64,000 nucleotides of DNA from NCBI RefSeq assembly GCF_003614945.1, contig NZ_QYCZ01000001.1, positions 1,010,001 to 1,074,000 of the forward strand, read 5' to 3'. Position 1 is the stretch's first letter. The number at the start of each line of letters is the position of its first letter. The DNA is from Bergeyella cardium (GTDB lineage Bacteria; Bacteroidota; Bacteroidia; Flavobacteriales; Weeksellaceae). Positions 28,109 to 36,756 of this stretch are shown in pieces. The translations under genes were made by a program, and so were the position numbers. Below the pieces are notes generated by a model. It searched no databases, was not told where the DNA came from, and was given only the letters and a program-made list of their open reading frames with translations.

Positions 28109-30202
28109 ATGAGAAAAAAAATCGCAGTAGCGGGTTTACTTTTAGGTATGCTTTCCGCTCATCAGCTATCCGCTCAGAAGTATTTAGGACTGAGCAATAG
28201 TAATTATTCTGGCGTGTATGGTAGCCAGTACAACCCAGCTAAACTGGCAGGAAACAAGTATGTATTCTCTATGAATTTCCTTAGTGTAAATGGGCTTGTG
28301 GATAATGATCTCTACAAGTTCAGCAGCATTGAAGCATTTAGGAATATGAACCTGAATAACTTTGGAAATATTGCTTCTAAGGAAAATCAAAATTTAGTTT
28401 CTACGCTTTATGTAGGTGAAGTATTAGGTCCATCATTACAATTTACCGTGAATGACAGGCTGGGCTTTGGAGTGAGTAGCAGGCTGAGAACCTTTGGTCA
28501 GTCTGATAACCTGACTTCTGATTTCGTTAATATCGTAAATAGCAATAGGGGAACTACTTCTGCAACAGGGCTTTTGAGTAACTCAGCAGGTGGCTTTACG
28601 GCAAGCTCTCTTTCAGACTTAGGCGTGAGTGGTGCTTATTCTGTTATTAATAATGATAAATTCAGATTAACATTAGGTGCTGGCGTAAAATTATACAGAG
28701 GTTTAAAACTCAACAACTTCAAATCTAACAACTACAACCTTGATTATAACTATAACAGTACTACAAATACCTCTACATTTGATGTAAATAGTGCCAATTG
28801 GGAATTCTATACCAATGTGCCTTCTGGAGGTAGTATAAGCAACCCTCTGGGAAGCATAGCTACTTCTATTGGTGATATGTATGATTTCAGCTCTGGTTCT
28901 ACAGCTGTAGGCGGAAACTTTGGTGCAGAGGCAGTATTTAAAGGAAATAACTCCGAAAAGCCTTATGCTTTTAAATTGGGAGCTGCCATCCATGATTTGG
29001 GTTCTATTACCTATAAAGATATAACCAAATATACCGTTCAAGGTAATGGTTCAGGTATTAATCCTCTTGAATTTAATCTTGCAGATGTTAATTCTACCGT
29101 AAATTACTTACAATCTAAAGGGCTTACAGTTACTAAAACTGCAAATCAAGAATTTAAATCTGATCTACCTACTCATGTAACAGCTTATGCTGATTATGCA
29201 TTTACTAAGAAATTTTTTGTTAGTGCAAATGCATTGGTAAACTTGGCCGAAAAAGGAGCAAATTCTGTACATTATAATAGCTCTGTGAGCTTGGCACCAA
29301 GATGGGAAAGCAAGTGGTTTGATGTTTCTGTACCACTTACATATCAATTAGATAACAGTGATTTTAAACCAGGTTTAGCCTTTAGAGTTGGTCCTCTATC
29401 TGTAGGCTCTGATGATATAAAAGTACTCTTTACTGATGCAAAAGGTGCTAATGTATATGCTGGATTGAACTTCTCGCTTGGTAGGAAAAAAACAGCAGAA
29501 CCTGAAGTTGTACCAGCAGAACCTGTACGAGAAGTAGATTCTGATGGTGATGGTATAGTAGACAATAAAGATAGATGTCCTTATGAGGCTGGTCCAGCAG
29601 AGAACCAAGGCTGCCCTTGGCCAGATACAGACGGCGATGGCGTACTCGATAAAGATGATAAATGCCCTACCGTACCTGGTTTAGCGAGCAATCAAGGTTG
29701 TCCGAAAGCTCACGAAACTGTAGCTAAAGAAGTTACTCTTGCTCTGAAAGATATCTTGTTCAACTTTGGTAAAGCTACCATCAACCCAGAATCTAATAAG
29801 AAATTAGATACTGCAGCTAAGATTATCAAAGATTCTAAAGGAGGTACTTATCTTCTTGTGGGGCATACCGATAAAAAAGGTAACGAAGCTTACAACTTGA
29901 AACTTTCAAGAGAGCGAGCAGCAGCAGTAGTACAAGCTCTTGAAGAGAGAGGAGTACCAGCAGATCAATTAAAATCTAAAGGTATGGGCTCTAAAGAAGC
30001 TACTGTACCAGCAACAGCAAGTGATGCGGAACGACAAAAAGACAGAAGAGTAGAAGTTCTCCACATCACGGGAAGTGAGTGGGAAGCTCTATCCAAGTCA
30101 GATGTACCCGTAGCTAAGAAAAAAGTAGCTACTTCTGCAAAAGGAAAAGCTCCTGCTAAGAAAGCACAGGTAAGGAAAGTTGCTCCTAAGAAGAAGAAAT
30201 AA
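28109..30202 (+). CDS. OmpA family protein with thrombospondin type-3 repeats (copy B)
   Basis: 697-aa paralogue of the protein at 14.4-16.5 kb. Same layout: signal peptide (ends QLSA, then Q), DUF5723-like barrel (about 25-455), two TSP3-type repeats (DSDGDGIVDNKDRCP and DTDGDGVLDKDDKCP; copy A has three), OmpA domain (about 555-660), Lys/Ala-rich tail. The N-terminal barrel is clearly diverged in protein, with conserved blocks (QKYLGLSNSNYSGVYG), while the 3' third is almost identical in DNA. Own terminator at 30228-30255. Confidence 0.92.
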   Translation: MRKKIAVAGLLLGMLSAHQLSAQKYLGLSNSNYSGVYGSQYNPAKLAGNKYVFSMNFLSVNGLVDNDLYKFSSIEAFRNMNLNNFGNIASKENQNLVSTLYVGEVLGPSLQFTVNDRLGFGVSSRLRTFGQSDNLTSDFVNIVNSNRGTTSATGLLSNSAGGFTASSLSDLGVSGAYSVINNDKFRLTLGAGVKLYRGLKLNNFKSNNYNLDYNYNSTTNTSTFDVNSANWEFYTNVPSGGSISNPLGSIATSIGDMYDFSSGSTAVGGNFGAEAVFKGNNSEKPYAFKLGAAIHDLGSITYKDITKYTVQGNGSGINPLEFNLADVNSTVNYLQSKGLTVTKTANQEFKSDLPTHVTAYADYAFTKKFFVSANALVNLAEKGANSVHYNSSVSLAPRWESKWFDVSVPLTYQLDNSDFKPGLAFRVGPLSVGSDDIKVLFTDAKGANVYAGLNFSLGRKKTAEPEVVPAEPVREVDSDGDGIVDNKDRCPYEAGPAENQGCPWPDTDGDGVLDKDDKCPTVPGLASNQGCPKAHETVAKEVTLALKDILFNFGKATINPESNKKLDTAAKIIKDSKGGTYLLVGHTDKKGNEAYNLKLSRERAAAVVQALEERGVPADQLKSKGMGSKEATVPATASDAERQKDRRVEVLHITGSEWEALSKSDVPVAKKKVATSAKGKAPAKKAQVRKVAPKKKK

Positions 30203-30261
30203 TTTCTTTCATAACTATATTATTGATAAGGCTACTTAGAATTCTAAGTAGCCTTGTTTTG
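29705..30261 (+). repeat. 557-bp near-identical repeat, copy B
   Basis: Inverted partner of 14349-14905, with seven differences (four silent, three changing Thr/Ala, Ser/Pro and Pro/Gln). The match stops sharply: upstream at the last Pro/Ser codon before KAHETV, downstream six bases past the palindrome. Confidence 0.95.
30228..30255 (+). terminator. perfect 28-bp palindromic terminator of copy B
   Basis: Same palindrome as at 14355-14382, followed by GTTTTG. Confidence 0.85.
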
Positions 30262-30340
30262 TATATTTTTCCATCTCAATTATAAAAAAAATAAAGCCTA
30301 AAAAAATCATCAAACTGCCCTGTTAGAAAATAAAAAACTT

Positions 30341-30348
30341 TAAATTTG
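30341..30348 (+). promoter_or_regulatory. -7 box of the dapA promoter
   Basis: TAAATTTG, 20 bases before the ATG at 30369. Confidence 0.6.
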
Positions 30349-30368
30349 GCATTCTAATTATTTCCGTT

Positions 30369-31241
30369 ATGAAAAGTTTAAAAGGTCTTGGTGTAGCTCT
30401 TGTAACACCTTTCAATGAAGATTTATCAGTAGATTTTAGTTCGCTTACTCGTCTTGTAGAGTATAATATTGCAAATGGCTGTGATTTCCTTGTGGTTTTA
30501 GGAACTACGGCAGAGGCTGCTACCCTATCCAAAGAGGAGAAAAAGCAGGTTACCGAGCATATTATAAAGGTTAATAATGGTAGATTACCACTCGTGCTGG
30601 GTATTGGTGGGAATAATACCGCTGAGGTAAAGAAACAGATAGAGGAAACCAACCTCAGTGCTTTTGAGGCAGTGCTTTCGGTATCGCCATATTATAACAA
30701 ACCCAACCAAGAGGGGATTTATCAGCATTATAGAGCTTTGGCAGAAACAGGCAAGCAAATCATTATCTATAATGTACCTAGCAGAACGGGGCAGAATGTA
30801 GAGGCATCTACCACCCTAAGGTTAGCAAAAGATTTCACTAACCTTTCCATTATAAAAGAAGCGGCGCCTAACATCGCCCAGTATTTTGATATCCTAAGGA
30901 AAAAGCCTGCTGGGTTTAGCCTACTCTCTGGGGATGATGAATTTACCCTCCCTGTAACCTTAGCTGGGGGAAGTGGAGTGATTTCTGTGATTGGGCAAGC
31001 CTACCCTAAGCAGTTCTCCGATATGCTGAAGCTCGCTTTTGAAAGGAGAGTAGATGATGCCTATGCCATCCACAATTCATTAGTAGAAATCACCCGACTG
31101 ATTTTTGCAGAAGGCAATCCAGTGGGGATAAAAACAGTACTCGCAGAGATGGGGCTTATAAAAAATGTGCTGAGGCTCCCCCTTGTAAAAGCCTCTAAAG
31201 ACTTAGAGGAAAGAATCAAAGCTGAAATGAAGAACCTCTAA
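30369..31241 (+). CDS. dapA: 4-hydroxy-tetrahydrodipicolinate synthase
   Basis: Condenses pyruvate with aspartate semialdehyde; first step of the lysine/diaminopimelate branch. 290-aa TIM barrel. Schiff-base Lys163 (IIKEAAP), catalytic Tyr134 and Arg139 (YNVPSRTG), and GTTAEAATL in the position of the usual GTTGESxTL motif, where Ala replaces Gly. SPYYNKPNQEGIYQHY is the typical 110-122 block. Monocistronic, with a convergent terminator. Confidence 0.96.
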   Translation: MKSLKGLGVALVTPFNEDLSVDFSSLTRLVEYNIANGCDFLVVLGTTAEAATLSKEEKKQVTEHIIKVNNGRLPLVLGIGGNNTAEVKKQIEETNLSAFEAVLSVSPYYNKPNQEGIYQHYRALAETGKQIIIYNVPSRTGQNVEASTTLRLAKDFTNLSIIKEAAPNIAQYFDILRKKPAGFSLLSGDDEFTLPVTLAGGSGVISVIGQAYPKQFSDMLKLAFERRVDDAYAIHNSLVEITRLIFAEGNPVGIKTVLAEMGLIKNVLRLPLVKASKDLEERIKAEMKNL

Positions 31242-31262
31242 CCCTCCGCCATCTAAAGAAAT

Positions 31263-31297
31263 AAAAAGTGAAAGCAGATAAAAGGCTTTCACTTTTT
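31263..31297. terminator. bidirectional terminator between dapA and the isochorismate synthase gene
   Basis: AAAAAGTGAAAGC (31263-31275) pairs with GCTTTCACTTTTT (31285-31297). Confidence 0.88.
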
Positions 31298-31300
31298 TAT

Positions 31301-32254
31301 TTATAAGGTTGTAATGTTTCGCCCTAAGGCTTGGGATTTCAGCTCGGTTTCTCGCCACTCTTTCTCTGGGCTGCTCATACGGGTAATCCCCCCACCAACG
31401 AAGAGCACTGCCGAGTTCTTATAAAACTTCCCACAGCGCAAATTCACGAAATAGTAAATCTTTTCATCTATCTCCACTTTGGAGTATCCCGCATAAAATT
31501 CCCTATCAAAGCCCTCTATCTCTCGGATTTTCTCTTTACAGAAGTCCTTCGGGATGCCGCAGACGGCAGGCGTAGGGTGGAGGTCATTAATTACATCATC
31601 GAGGGAGCTCTCCTCTATCTTTATGCTGAAATCTGTCCTCAGGTGCTTGATATTCCCTGATACGAAATCATAGGTCTCTGAAGTTCTCACTTCCTGAGCA
31701 TAGCGGCTCAAGATATTGTGGATATAGCTGCTCACGGGCTTTTGCTCTTCGATTTCCTTCTTCGTCCAGCTTTCTTCTACGGGGAGGGTTCCCGCAAGGC
31801 TCATCGTCTCAAAGAGGTGGGATTTCTTATCGTACTTTCCTAAAACTTCAGAGAATGCCCCCATCCACACACCTCCTTTGTGCTGAAAGGCATAGACGAA
31901 TGCCGAAGGATAAAATTCTGCTAAGTTTTTAAGAGTTTGCGGGATATCCACCTCATTAATATTGATGATTTTTCGCCTTGCGATGACGAGCTTGGGCAGT
32001 TGATGAGCATTAATCACCTGAATCGTTTGGCTGAGTTTATCAAAATATTCCTCCCTGCTCTCCCCTGCTTCATCATTATTTTCGGGAAGGATGAAAGGCA
32101 GCTGCCCCACTTCATCAAGAGGAATTTCTTTAATATTTCCTTTGAAGCTGAGGGTTTCGGATAAATCAAAAGAGGAAAAGCTCACGAGAGACTCCTCCCC
32201 GAAAAGGTCTGTGCTAAGAAAGCGAGCCTCAAACGGCATTCTAAATACGAGCAT
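31301..32254 (-). CDS. menF: isochorismate synthase (MenF/EntC type)
   Basis: 317-aa chorismate-binding enzyme that makes isochorismate. The C-terminal signature is complete: LHPTPAVCGIPKDFCKEKI, then EGFDREFYAGYSKVE and FVNLRCGKF, with Mg ligands ELKSQALG at the end. It is about 30-80 residues shorter than most EntC/MenF, mainly in the N-terminal part. A probable DHNA-CoA thioesterase gene lies 9 bases upstream, and ubiE/menG is elsewhere in the window, so menaquinone rather than a siderophore is the likely product. Confidence 0.88.
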   Translation of the reverse strand: MLVFRMPFEARFLSTDLFGEESLVSFSSFDLSETLSFKGNIKEIPLDEVGQLPFILPENNDEAGESREEYFDKLSQTIQVINAHQLPKLVIARRKIININEVDIPQTLKNLAEFYPSAFVYAFQHKGGVWMGAFSEVLGKYDKKSHLFETMSLAGTLPVEESWTKKEIEEQKPVSSYIHNILSRYAQEVRTSETYDFVSGNIKHLRTDFSIKIEESSLDDVINDLHPTPAVCGIPKDFCKEKIREIEGFDREFYAGYSKVEIDEKIYYFVNLRCGKFYKNSAVLFVGGGITRMSSPEKEWRETELKSQALGRNITTL

Positions 32255-32263
32255 TGCGGTGGT

Positions 32264-32686
32264 TTAGTGTGAGAGGATGGTATTGGTCATCGTCGTATGG
32301 TTGATGAGCTTGCCTTGCTCATCTCGAATTTCAATCTGGGAAATGTGCATCGTTCGCCCCTTTCGGATAAAGGTTGCCCTACCTGTAACGGTGCCTTCTT
32401 TCTTGGGTCTGAGGTGGTTGCTATTGATATTCGTGCCCACAGGATAAAACTTCTCTGGGTCTATGCTAAGGAAAGAGAGGCAGGAGCCTAAGGTCTCTGC
32501 CAGTGCCACGCTTGCGCCGCCGTGCAAGATACCATACGGCTGGTGAATTTTGGGGTTTACGGGCATTGTAGCCGAAAGCGAGTCCTCACTAACATCTGTA
32601 AATACGATTCCGAGTGTTTTTGCAAGGGTTTCGGTGCCCCAATTGTTGAGCCTTTCTAGAATCTCTTTTTTGTTTTCTTCGTCCAT
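32264..32686 (-). CDS. hotdog-fold PaaI-type thioesterase, probable DHNA-CoA thioesterase
   Basis: 140-aa cytoplasmic thioesterase. The family signature HGGASVALAETLGS and the preceding NPKIHQPYGILHGG are clear. The neighbour is isochorismate synthase (9 bases downstream), which fits the menaquinone thioesterase MenI, though the substrate is an inference. The ATG at 32686 is chosen: it starts MDEENKKEILERLN and lies 14 bases after a -7 box. The frame stays open upstream to 32965, but that part reads through intergenic repeats. Confidence 0.88.
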   Translation of the reverse strand: MDEENKKEILERLNNWGTETLAKTLGIVFTDVSEDSLSATMPVNPKIHQPYGILHGGASVALAETLGSCLSFLSIDPEKFYPVGTNINSNHLRPKKEGTVTGRATFIRKGRTMHISQIEIRDEQGKLINHTTMTNTILSH

Positions 32687-32700
32687 TACTATTCTTTTTG

Positions 32701-32708
32701 CAAAAGTA
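32701..32708 (-). promoter_or_regulatory. -7 box of the thioesterase-menF operon
   Basis: TACTTTTG on the minus strand, 14 bases before the ATG at 32686. Confidence 0.6.
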
Positions 32709-32721
32709 ATGATTTTGTTGC

Positions 32722-32747
32722 TGGCTATTGGCTTCTGGCTTTTAGCA
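32722..32747 (-). repeat. heptamer-phased repeat (locus 2)
   Basis: On the minus strand: CTGCTAA, AAGCCAG, AAGCCAA, TAGCCAG at 7-base spacing, just upstream of the thioesterase promoter box. Confidence 0.65.
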
Positions 32748-32816
32748 GTAATCTGTTTGAAATGATTTTTATGCAGAAACCTTCCCTCATCAACAGGTAG
32801 GATATTAAAAAAATGT

Positions 32817-32858
32817 GTAGGAGGAGTTCCTACACCTGTCGGGGGAGTACCGACACCT
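32817..32858 (+). repeat. two tandem 21-bp hairpin units
   Basis: Units at 32817-32837 and 32838-32858 differ at four positions. Each folds: GTAGGA...TCCTAC and GTCGG...CCGAC around a GGAGT loop. The third stem pair changes from A-T to C-G on both sides, which keeps the pairing. Confidence 0.8.
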
Positions 32859-32868
32859 TGTAAGGATA

Positions 32869-32926
32869 TAAGTGCCTGCCACGCTGTGGCTCGGGGGATA
32901 ATTGCGGCTAAGTGCGCTCCCTGCAA
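32869..32926 (-). repeat. ACTTAGCCG...GGCAGGCACTTA element (copy 1)
   Basis: On the minus strand: TTGCAG, 4 bases, CGCACTTAGCCG, a variable middle with an internal GCCAC/GTGGC pairing, then GGCAGGCACTTA. A second copy is at 55828-55867. It is the GC-rich part of the 315-base gap between the thioesterase gene and rpsA. Confidence 0.65.
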
Positions 32927-32948
32927 GGGGCCACGCGAGTAGGGAGAT

Positions 32949-32975
32949 AAAAAAAAACACCCCAATCTTGGGGTG
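32949..32975 (-). terminator. rpsA terminator
   Basis: On the minus strand CACCCCAA, loop GA, TTGGGGTG (32958-32975), followed by nine T. Confidence 0.88.
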
Positions 32976-33002
32976 ATTTATATTTTAGAAATGGGTGGGA
33001 GA

Positions 33003-34778
33003 TTATTTCCCTTCTTCCATTTTCTTTTTAAGCTCTGCAAGAGCATCGATGTCTCCGAGGGTTGTTTTCTCTTCGGAAGAAGATTTAGCTGCTGCGTCTT
33101 TCACATTCTTTCTTTCTTCTTCACGGAAGATTCCTGTGTGAGAAACCACTACTCTCTTGAATTCTTTATTGAATTCTATCACTTTGAAGTCTGCCGTTTC
33201 TCCTTTTTTGATTTTAGAACCATCTTCTTTTTCTAACAATCTTGAAGGGCAGAATGCTTCTACTTCGGCATCTTCAAACTGTACTTGAGCACCTTTATCA
33301 AATACATCAAGAGCTACACCAGAGTGTACAGTACCTTCTGCATATTTAGTCTCGAATACATCCCAAGGGTTTTCTGTAAGCTGCTTATGACCAAGAGAGA
33401 TTCTTCTTGCTTCTTTATCAAGCTCGAGAACTACTACATCCATTTTATCTCCTACGGAGCAGAACTCTGATGGATGCTTGATTTTCTTAGTCCAAGAAAG
33501 GTCAGAGATATATACAAGACCATCGATACCCTCTTCCAACTCTACAAATACACCAAAGTTTGTGAAGTTTCTTACAGCACCATTGTGCTTAGAACCTACT
33601 GGATACTTAGCTTCAATATCTGCCCAAGGGTCATTGGTTAATTGCTTAATACCAAGAGAGATTTTTCTTTCATCTCTGTCGAGGGTAAGGATTTCAGCTT
33701 CTACTTCATCTCCTACTTTTACGAAATCTCCAGCGCTTCTAAGGTGGGTAGACCAAGACATTTCAGATACATGGATAAGCCCTTCTACACCTGGAGCAAT
33801 CTCTACGAATGCACCATAATCTGCAAGAACTACTACTTTACCTTTTACTTTGTCTCCTACTTTCAAGTTAGCATCAAGAGCTTCCCAAGGGTGTGGCTCA
33901 AGCTGCTTCATACCCAACTGGATTCTTGTTTTCTCATCATCGAAATCGAGGATAACCACTTTTACCGTTTGACCATCTTCCAAGATTTCTGTCGGATGAT
34001 TTACTCTTGACCAAGAAAGGTCAGTGATATGGATAAGACCATCTACTCCGCCAAGGTCTATAAACACACCGTAAGAAGTGATGTTTTTAACAGTTCCTTC
34101 AAGAACTTGACCTTTTTCTAGCTGAGCGATGATTTCTTTTTTCTGATCTTCGATATCAGCTTCGATAAGAGCTTTGTGGGAAACTACAACATTTTTGAAC
34201 TCAGGGTTAATCTTCACCACTTTGAATTCCATTGTTTTTCCTACAAACTGATCATAGTCTTTAATAGGCTTAACATCGATTTGGGAACCAGGCAAGAAGG
34301 CTTCAATACCGTGTACATCTACAATCATACCTCCTTTTGTTCTTGATTTCACAAAACCATTTACAACCTCGCCAGACTGGTGCAGTTCATTTACTTTATC
34401 CCACGCTCTAAGCGTTCTTGCTTTTTTGTGAGAAAGCTGAAGCTGCCCTGTTTTGTCTTCTCTTCTATCTACCATTACTTCTACTTCATCGCCTACTTTA
34501 AGGCCAGCATTGTAACGGAATTCGTTAAGAGAGATAACACCTTCGGATTTGAAATTGATGTCTACAATCGCTTCTTTGTCTGTAAGTCTTACAACTTTAC
34601 CTACTAAAACATCATTGTCTTCAAGGTCGTTTAAAGAGCCTTTGTAGATTTCTTCAAGATCAGATTTCTCTTTTCTTGCTTCTGCATCAAGACCAGATTC
34701 AAAAGAATCCCAATCAAATTGTTCAGGTGCCACATTTTGGTTCATTAGAACCTCTTCTTTGTTTGTCAATTCAGACAT
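33003..34778 (-). CDS. rpsA: 30S ribosomal protein S1
   Basis: 591-aa RNA-binding ribosomal protein that brings mRNA to the 30S subunit. It consists of tandem S1 (OB-fold) repeats; at least five are clear by their GVFIDLGGVDGLIHITDLSW-like signatures (for example at about 235, 320, 405), and a sixth, diverged one is near 490. It has the Bacteroidota length. Bacteroidota lack Shine-Dalgarno use, which makes S1 central to initiation here. A promoter box lies 122 bases upstream, leaving a leader of about 115 bases. Confidence 0.95.
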   Translation of the reverse strand: MSELTNKEEVLMNQNVAPEQFDWDSFESGLDAEARKEKSDLEEIYKGSLNDLEDNDVLVGKVVRLTDKEAIVDINFKSEGVISLNEFRYNAGLKVGDEVEVMVDRREDKTGQLQLSHKKARTLRAWDKVNELHQSGEVVNGFVKSRTKGGMIVDVHGIEAFLPGSQIDVKPIKDYDQFVGKTMEFKVVKINPEFKNVVVSHKALIEADIEDQKKEIIAQLEKGQVLEGTVKNITSYGVFIDLGGVDGLIHITDLSWSRVNHPTEILEDGQTVKVVILDFDDEKTRIQLGMKQLEPHPWEALDANLKVGDKVKGKVVVLADYGAFVEIAPGVEGLIHVSEMSWSTHLRSAGDFVKVGDEVEAEILTLDRDERKISLGIKQLTNDPWADIEAKYPVGSKHNGAVRNFTNFGVFVELEEGIDGLVYISDLSWTKKIKHPSEFCSVGDKMDVVVLELDKEARRISLGHKQLTENPWDVFETKYAEGTVHSGVALDVFDKGAQVQFEDAEVEAFCPSRLLEKEDGSKIKKGETADFKVIEFNKEFKRVVVSHTGIFREEERKNVKDAAAKSSSEEKTTLGDIDALAELKKKMEEGK

Positions 34779-34899
34779 AAAAAAATAAATTTTGTATTCC
34801 TTAGTTTCTAATGGTTTGATGATTTACAGTTTAAAAACTCAGGAAGATGTTAATTATAATTCATTCGCTTTCCAAACCTCTACTGCAAAAAAGCGGTGC

Positions 34900-34907
34900 A
34901 AAAGTAT
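34900..34907 (-). promoter_or_regulatory. -7 box of the rpsA promoter
   Basis: TACTTTTG on the minus strand, 121 bases before the rpsA ATG. The leader in between is AT-rich and has no obvious strong hairpin. Confidence 0.5.
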
Positions 34908-34950
34908 TAAAAATAATTGATAATTATACTTTTAATTCAAAATTATTTCC

Positions 34951-36723
34951 CTACAAAGGTTGTACAAGTTGGAGGAACCAGTCTTTTACTTCCCCATCGA
35001 GGTGTTTAGAGAGTTTTTCTTCGCAGAGTTTGTGGTAATTATTCAGCCACTGAATTTCTTCTTCGGAGAGGAGTTCTCTTATGATAACATCTTTGAAGAA
35101 TGGACAAATGGTAAGGGTTTCAAAGCCGTAGAACACACCGAAATCTGTAGTTTCAACTTCTCTTACTGCGATGAGGTTTTCCAAACGAATACCATATTCT
35201 CCTACTAGATAGAAGCCAGGCTCGTTAGACACCACCATACCTGGCATTAGCTCTACGGGGTTAAGGTCTTTCCTAATATTTTGAGGACCTTCGTGTACAT
35301 TCATAAAACTACCTACACCGTGCCCTGTACCGTGGTTGTAGTCCTTCCCAGCCTGCCAAAGAGGGAGCCTTGCAAAGGCATCGAGCTGTACGCCTCTCGT
35401 CCCTTTAGGGAACTTCACCATAGAGAGGTTTATCATTCCTTTGAGTACAAGGGTATAATTTATTTTAAAATCTTGGGATACATCATTTCCTAAGGCAAAA
35501 GTTCGCGTGATATCTGTCGTGCCTTCTAAGTATTGTCCCCCAGAATCCACTAATATTGTCCCAGAGTTGGTTATTTCCTTACTCCCCTCAGATTTTGCTG
35601 AATAATGGATAATTGCACCATTTTCTTTATAACCGATAATACTATCAAAGCTCACTCCTACGAAATTCTCTTGCTCAGCTCTTAGGGAGGTGAGTTTTTC
35701 TCCTATGCTGTATTCATTCATCTCGATTTTCCCTGCGTTATGAGTAAGCCAGTGGAGGAATTTTACCATCGCAACGCCATCTTTCTCCATTGCGATACGG
35801 AAGCCTTCCAATTCTGTTTCATTCTTTTGGGCTTTCATCAGATTTCCTGGCACTGCTGCTTTTATGAAGGTATTTTTAGCTTTTAGTGCTTCAAATACGA
35901 GCTGATTGGTATTAGGCGAGATGAGAATTTTCTCCCCATCAATTCCCGAGAGGAAATGGAAGAAATCGTGATAAGAAACCGCTTTTACGCCCGATTTATC
36001 GAGCTGTTCCTTAGCATCGGTTTCCAGTTTTTCTAAATCTACGAACAGCACCGCATCATTCAAACTGAGGTAGATGTATCCTAAGAATACAGGATTTGCA
36101 TTCACATCGCTTCCTCGGAGGTTGAGCGTCCAAGCGACATCATCGAGGCTGGAAATAATATGCGCCGTAGCTCCGGCTTCCTGTACTTTTGCTCTAATGG
36201 TGGAGAGCTTGTCTTGTACGGACTTCCCAGCCCTCTCTACGGGTTGTGTGAAGACTTTGTTTTTAGATGGAGCCGGTCTATCGTGCCATATTTCATCAAT
36301 GAGGGGGAGGTGGATGAGCGATGCACCGCCATTCTGTAGCTTGGAGGAGATTTGCTCCCAGTTTGCGTGGGATGTCGCTAGTGCGTTTACGGCTACCTTA
36401 CCGCCCTGCGGAATATTCTCGAGAATCCAGTCGATGTAGTTTGGGGTGCCTTCTACTCCATCTTTCATCAGGGTGATTCCGGTATCCTTCAGCTCTACTC
36501 CCGCTTGGGTGAAGTACCTTCCATCCGTCCAAAGCCCAGCTTTATCTCGGGTGAAGACCACAAAACCCGCAGAGCCCGTAAAGCCCGATACCCACGCTCT
36601 TTCTTGCCACTCGTGTGGGAGGTATTCGCTCATATGAGGGTCGGCAGAGAATACGATAAACGCATCTACATTATTGTCTCGCATTTTTGTACGCAGTACT
36701 GAGATTTTTTCTGTTGTATTCAT
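34951..36723 (-). CDS. pepP: aminopeptidase P family protein (M24B)
   Basis: 590-aa cytoplasmic Xaa-Pro aminopeptidase, of the long type with two creatinase-like N-terminal domains (about 1-310) and a pita-bread M24 domain (about 320-540). Metal ligands are visible: ILVDSGGQYLEGTTDITRT (two Asp), GTGHGVGSFMNVHE (His) and SNEPGFYLVGEYGIRLEN (two Glu). No signal peptide. It starts 33 bases after mtgA, so the two share a transcript. Confidence 0.94.
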   Translation of the reverse strand: MNTTEKISVLRTKMRDNNVDAFIVFSADPHMSEYLPHEWQERAWVSGFTGSAGFVVFTRDKAGLWTDGRYFTQAGVELKDTGITLMKDGVEGTPNYIDWILENIPQGGKVAVNALATSHANWEQISSKLQNGGASLIHLPLIDEIWHDRPAPSKNKVFTQPVERAGKSVQDKLSTIRAKVQEAGATAHIISSLDDVAWTLNLRGSDVNANPVFLGYIYLSLNDAVLFVDLEKLETDAKEQLDKSGVKAVSYHDFFHFLSGIDGEKILISPNTNQLVFEALKAKNTFIKAAVPGNLMKAQKNETELEGFRIAMEKDGVAMVKFLHWLTHNAGKIEMNEYSIGEKLTSLRAEQENFVGVSFDSIIGYKENGAIIHYSAKSEGSKEITNSGTILVDSGGQYLEGTTDITRTFALGNDVSQDFKINYTLVLKGMINLSMVKFPKGTRGVQLDAFARLPLWQAGKDYNHGTGHGVGSFMNVHEGPQNIRKDLNPVELMPGMVVSNEPGFYLVGEYGIRLENLIAVREVETTDFGVFYGFETLTICPFFKDVIIRELLSEEEIQWLNNYHKLCEEKLSKHLDGEVKDWFLQLVQPL

Positions 36724-36756
36724 TATAATAGATTTTTTAGTATCATTAGAAATAAG

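Noticed and set aside
32687-32965. N-terminal extension of the thioesterase reading to 32965
   Set aside because: The extension is translated repeat DNA (GVGTPPT twice), contains the -7 promoter box, and lies before a family-typical start at 32686.
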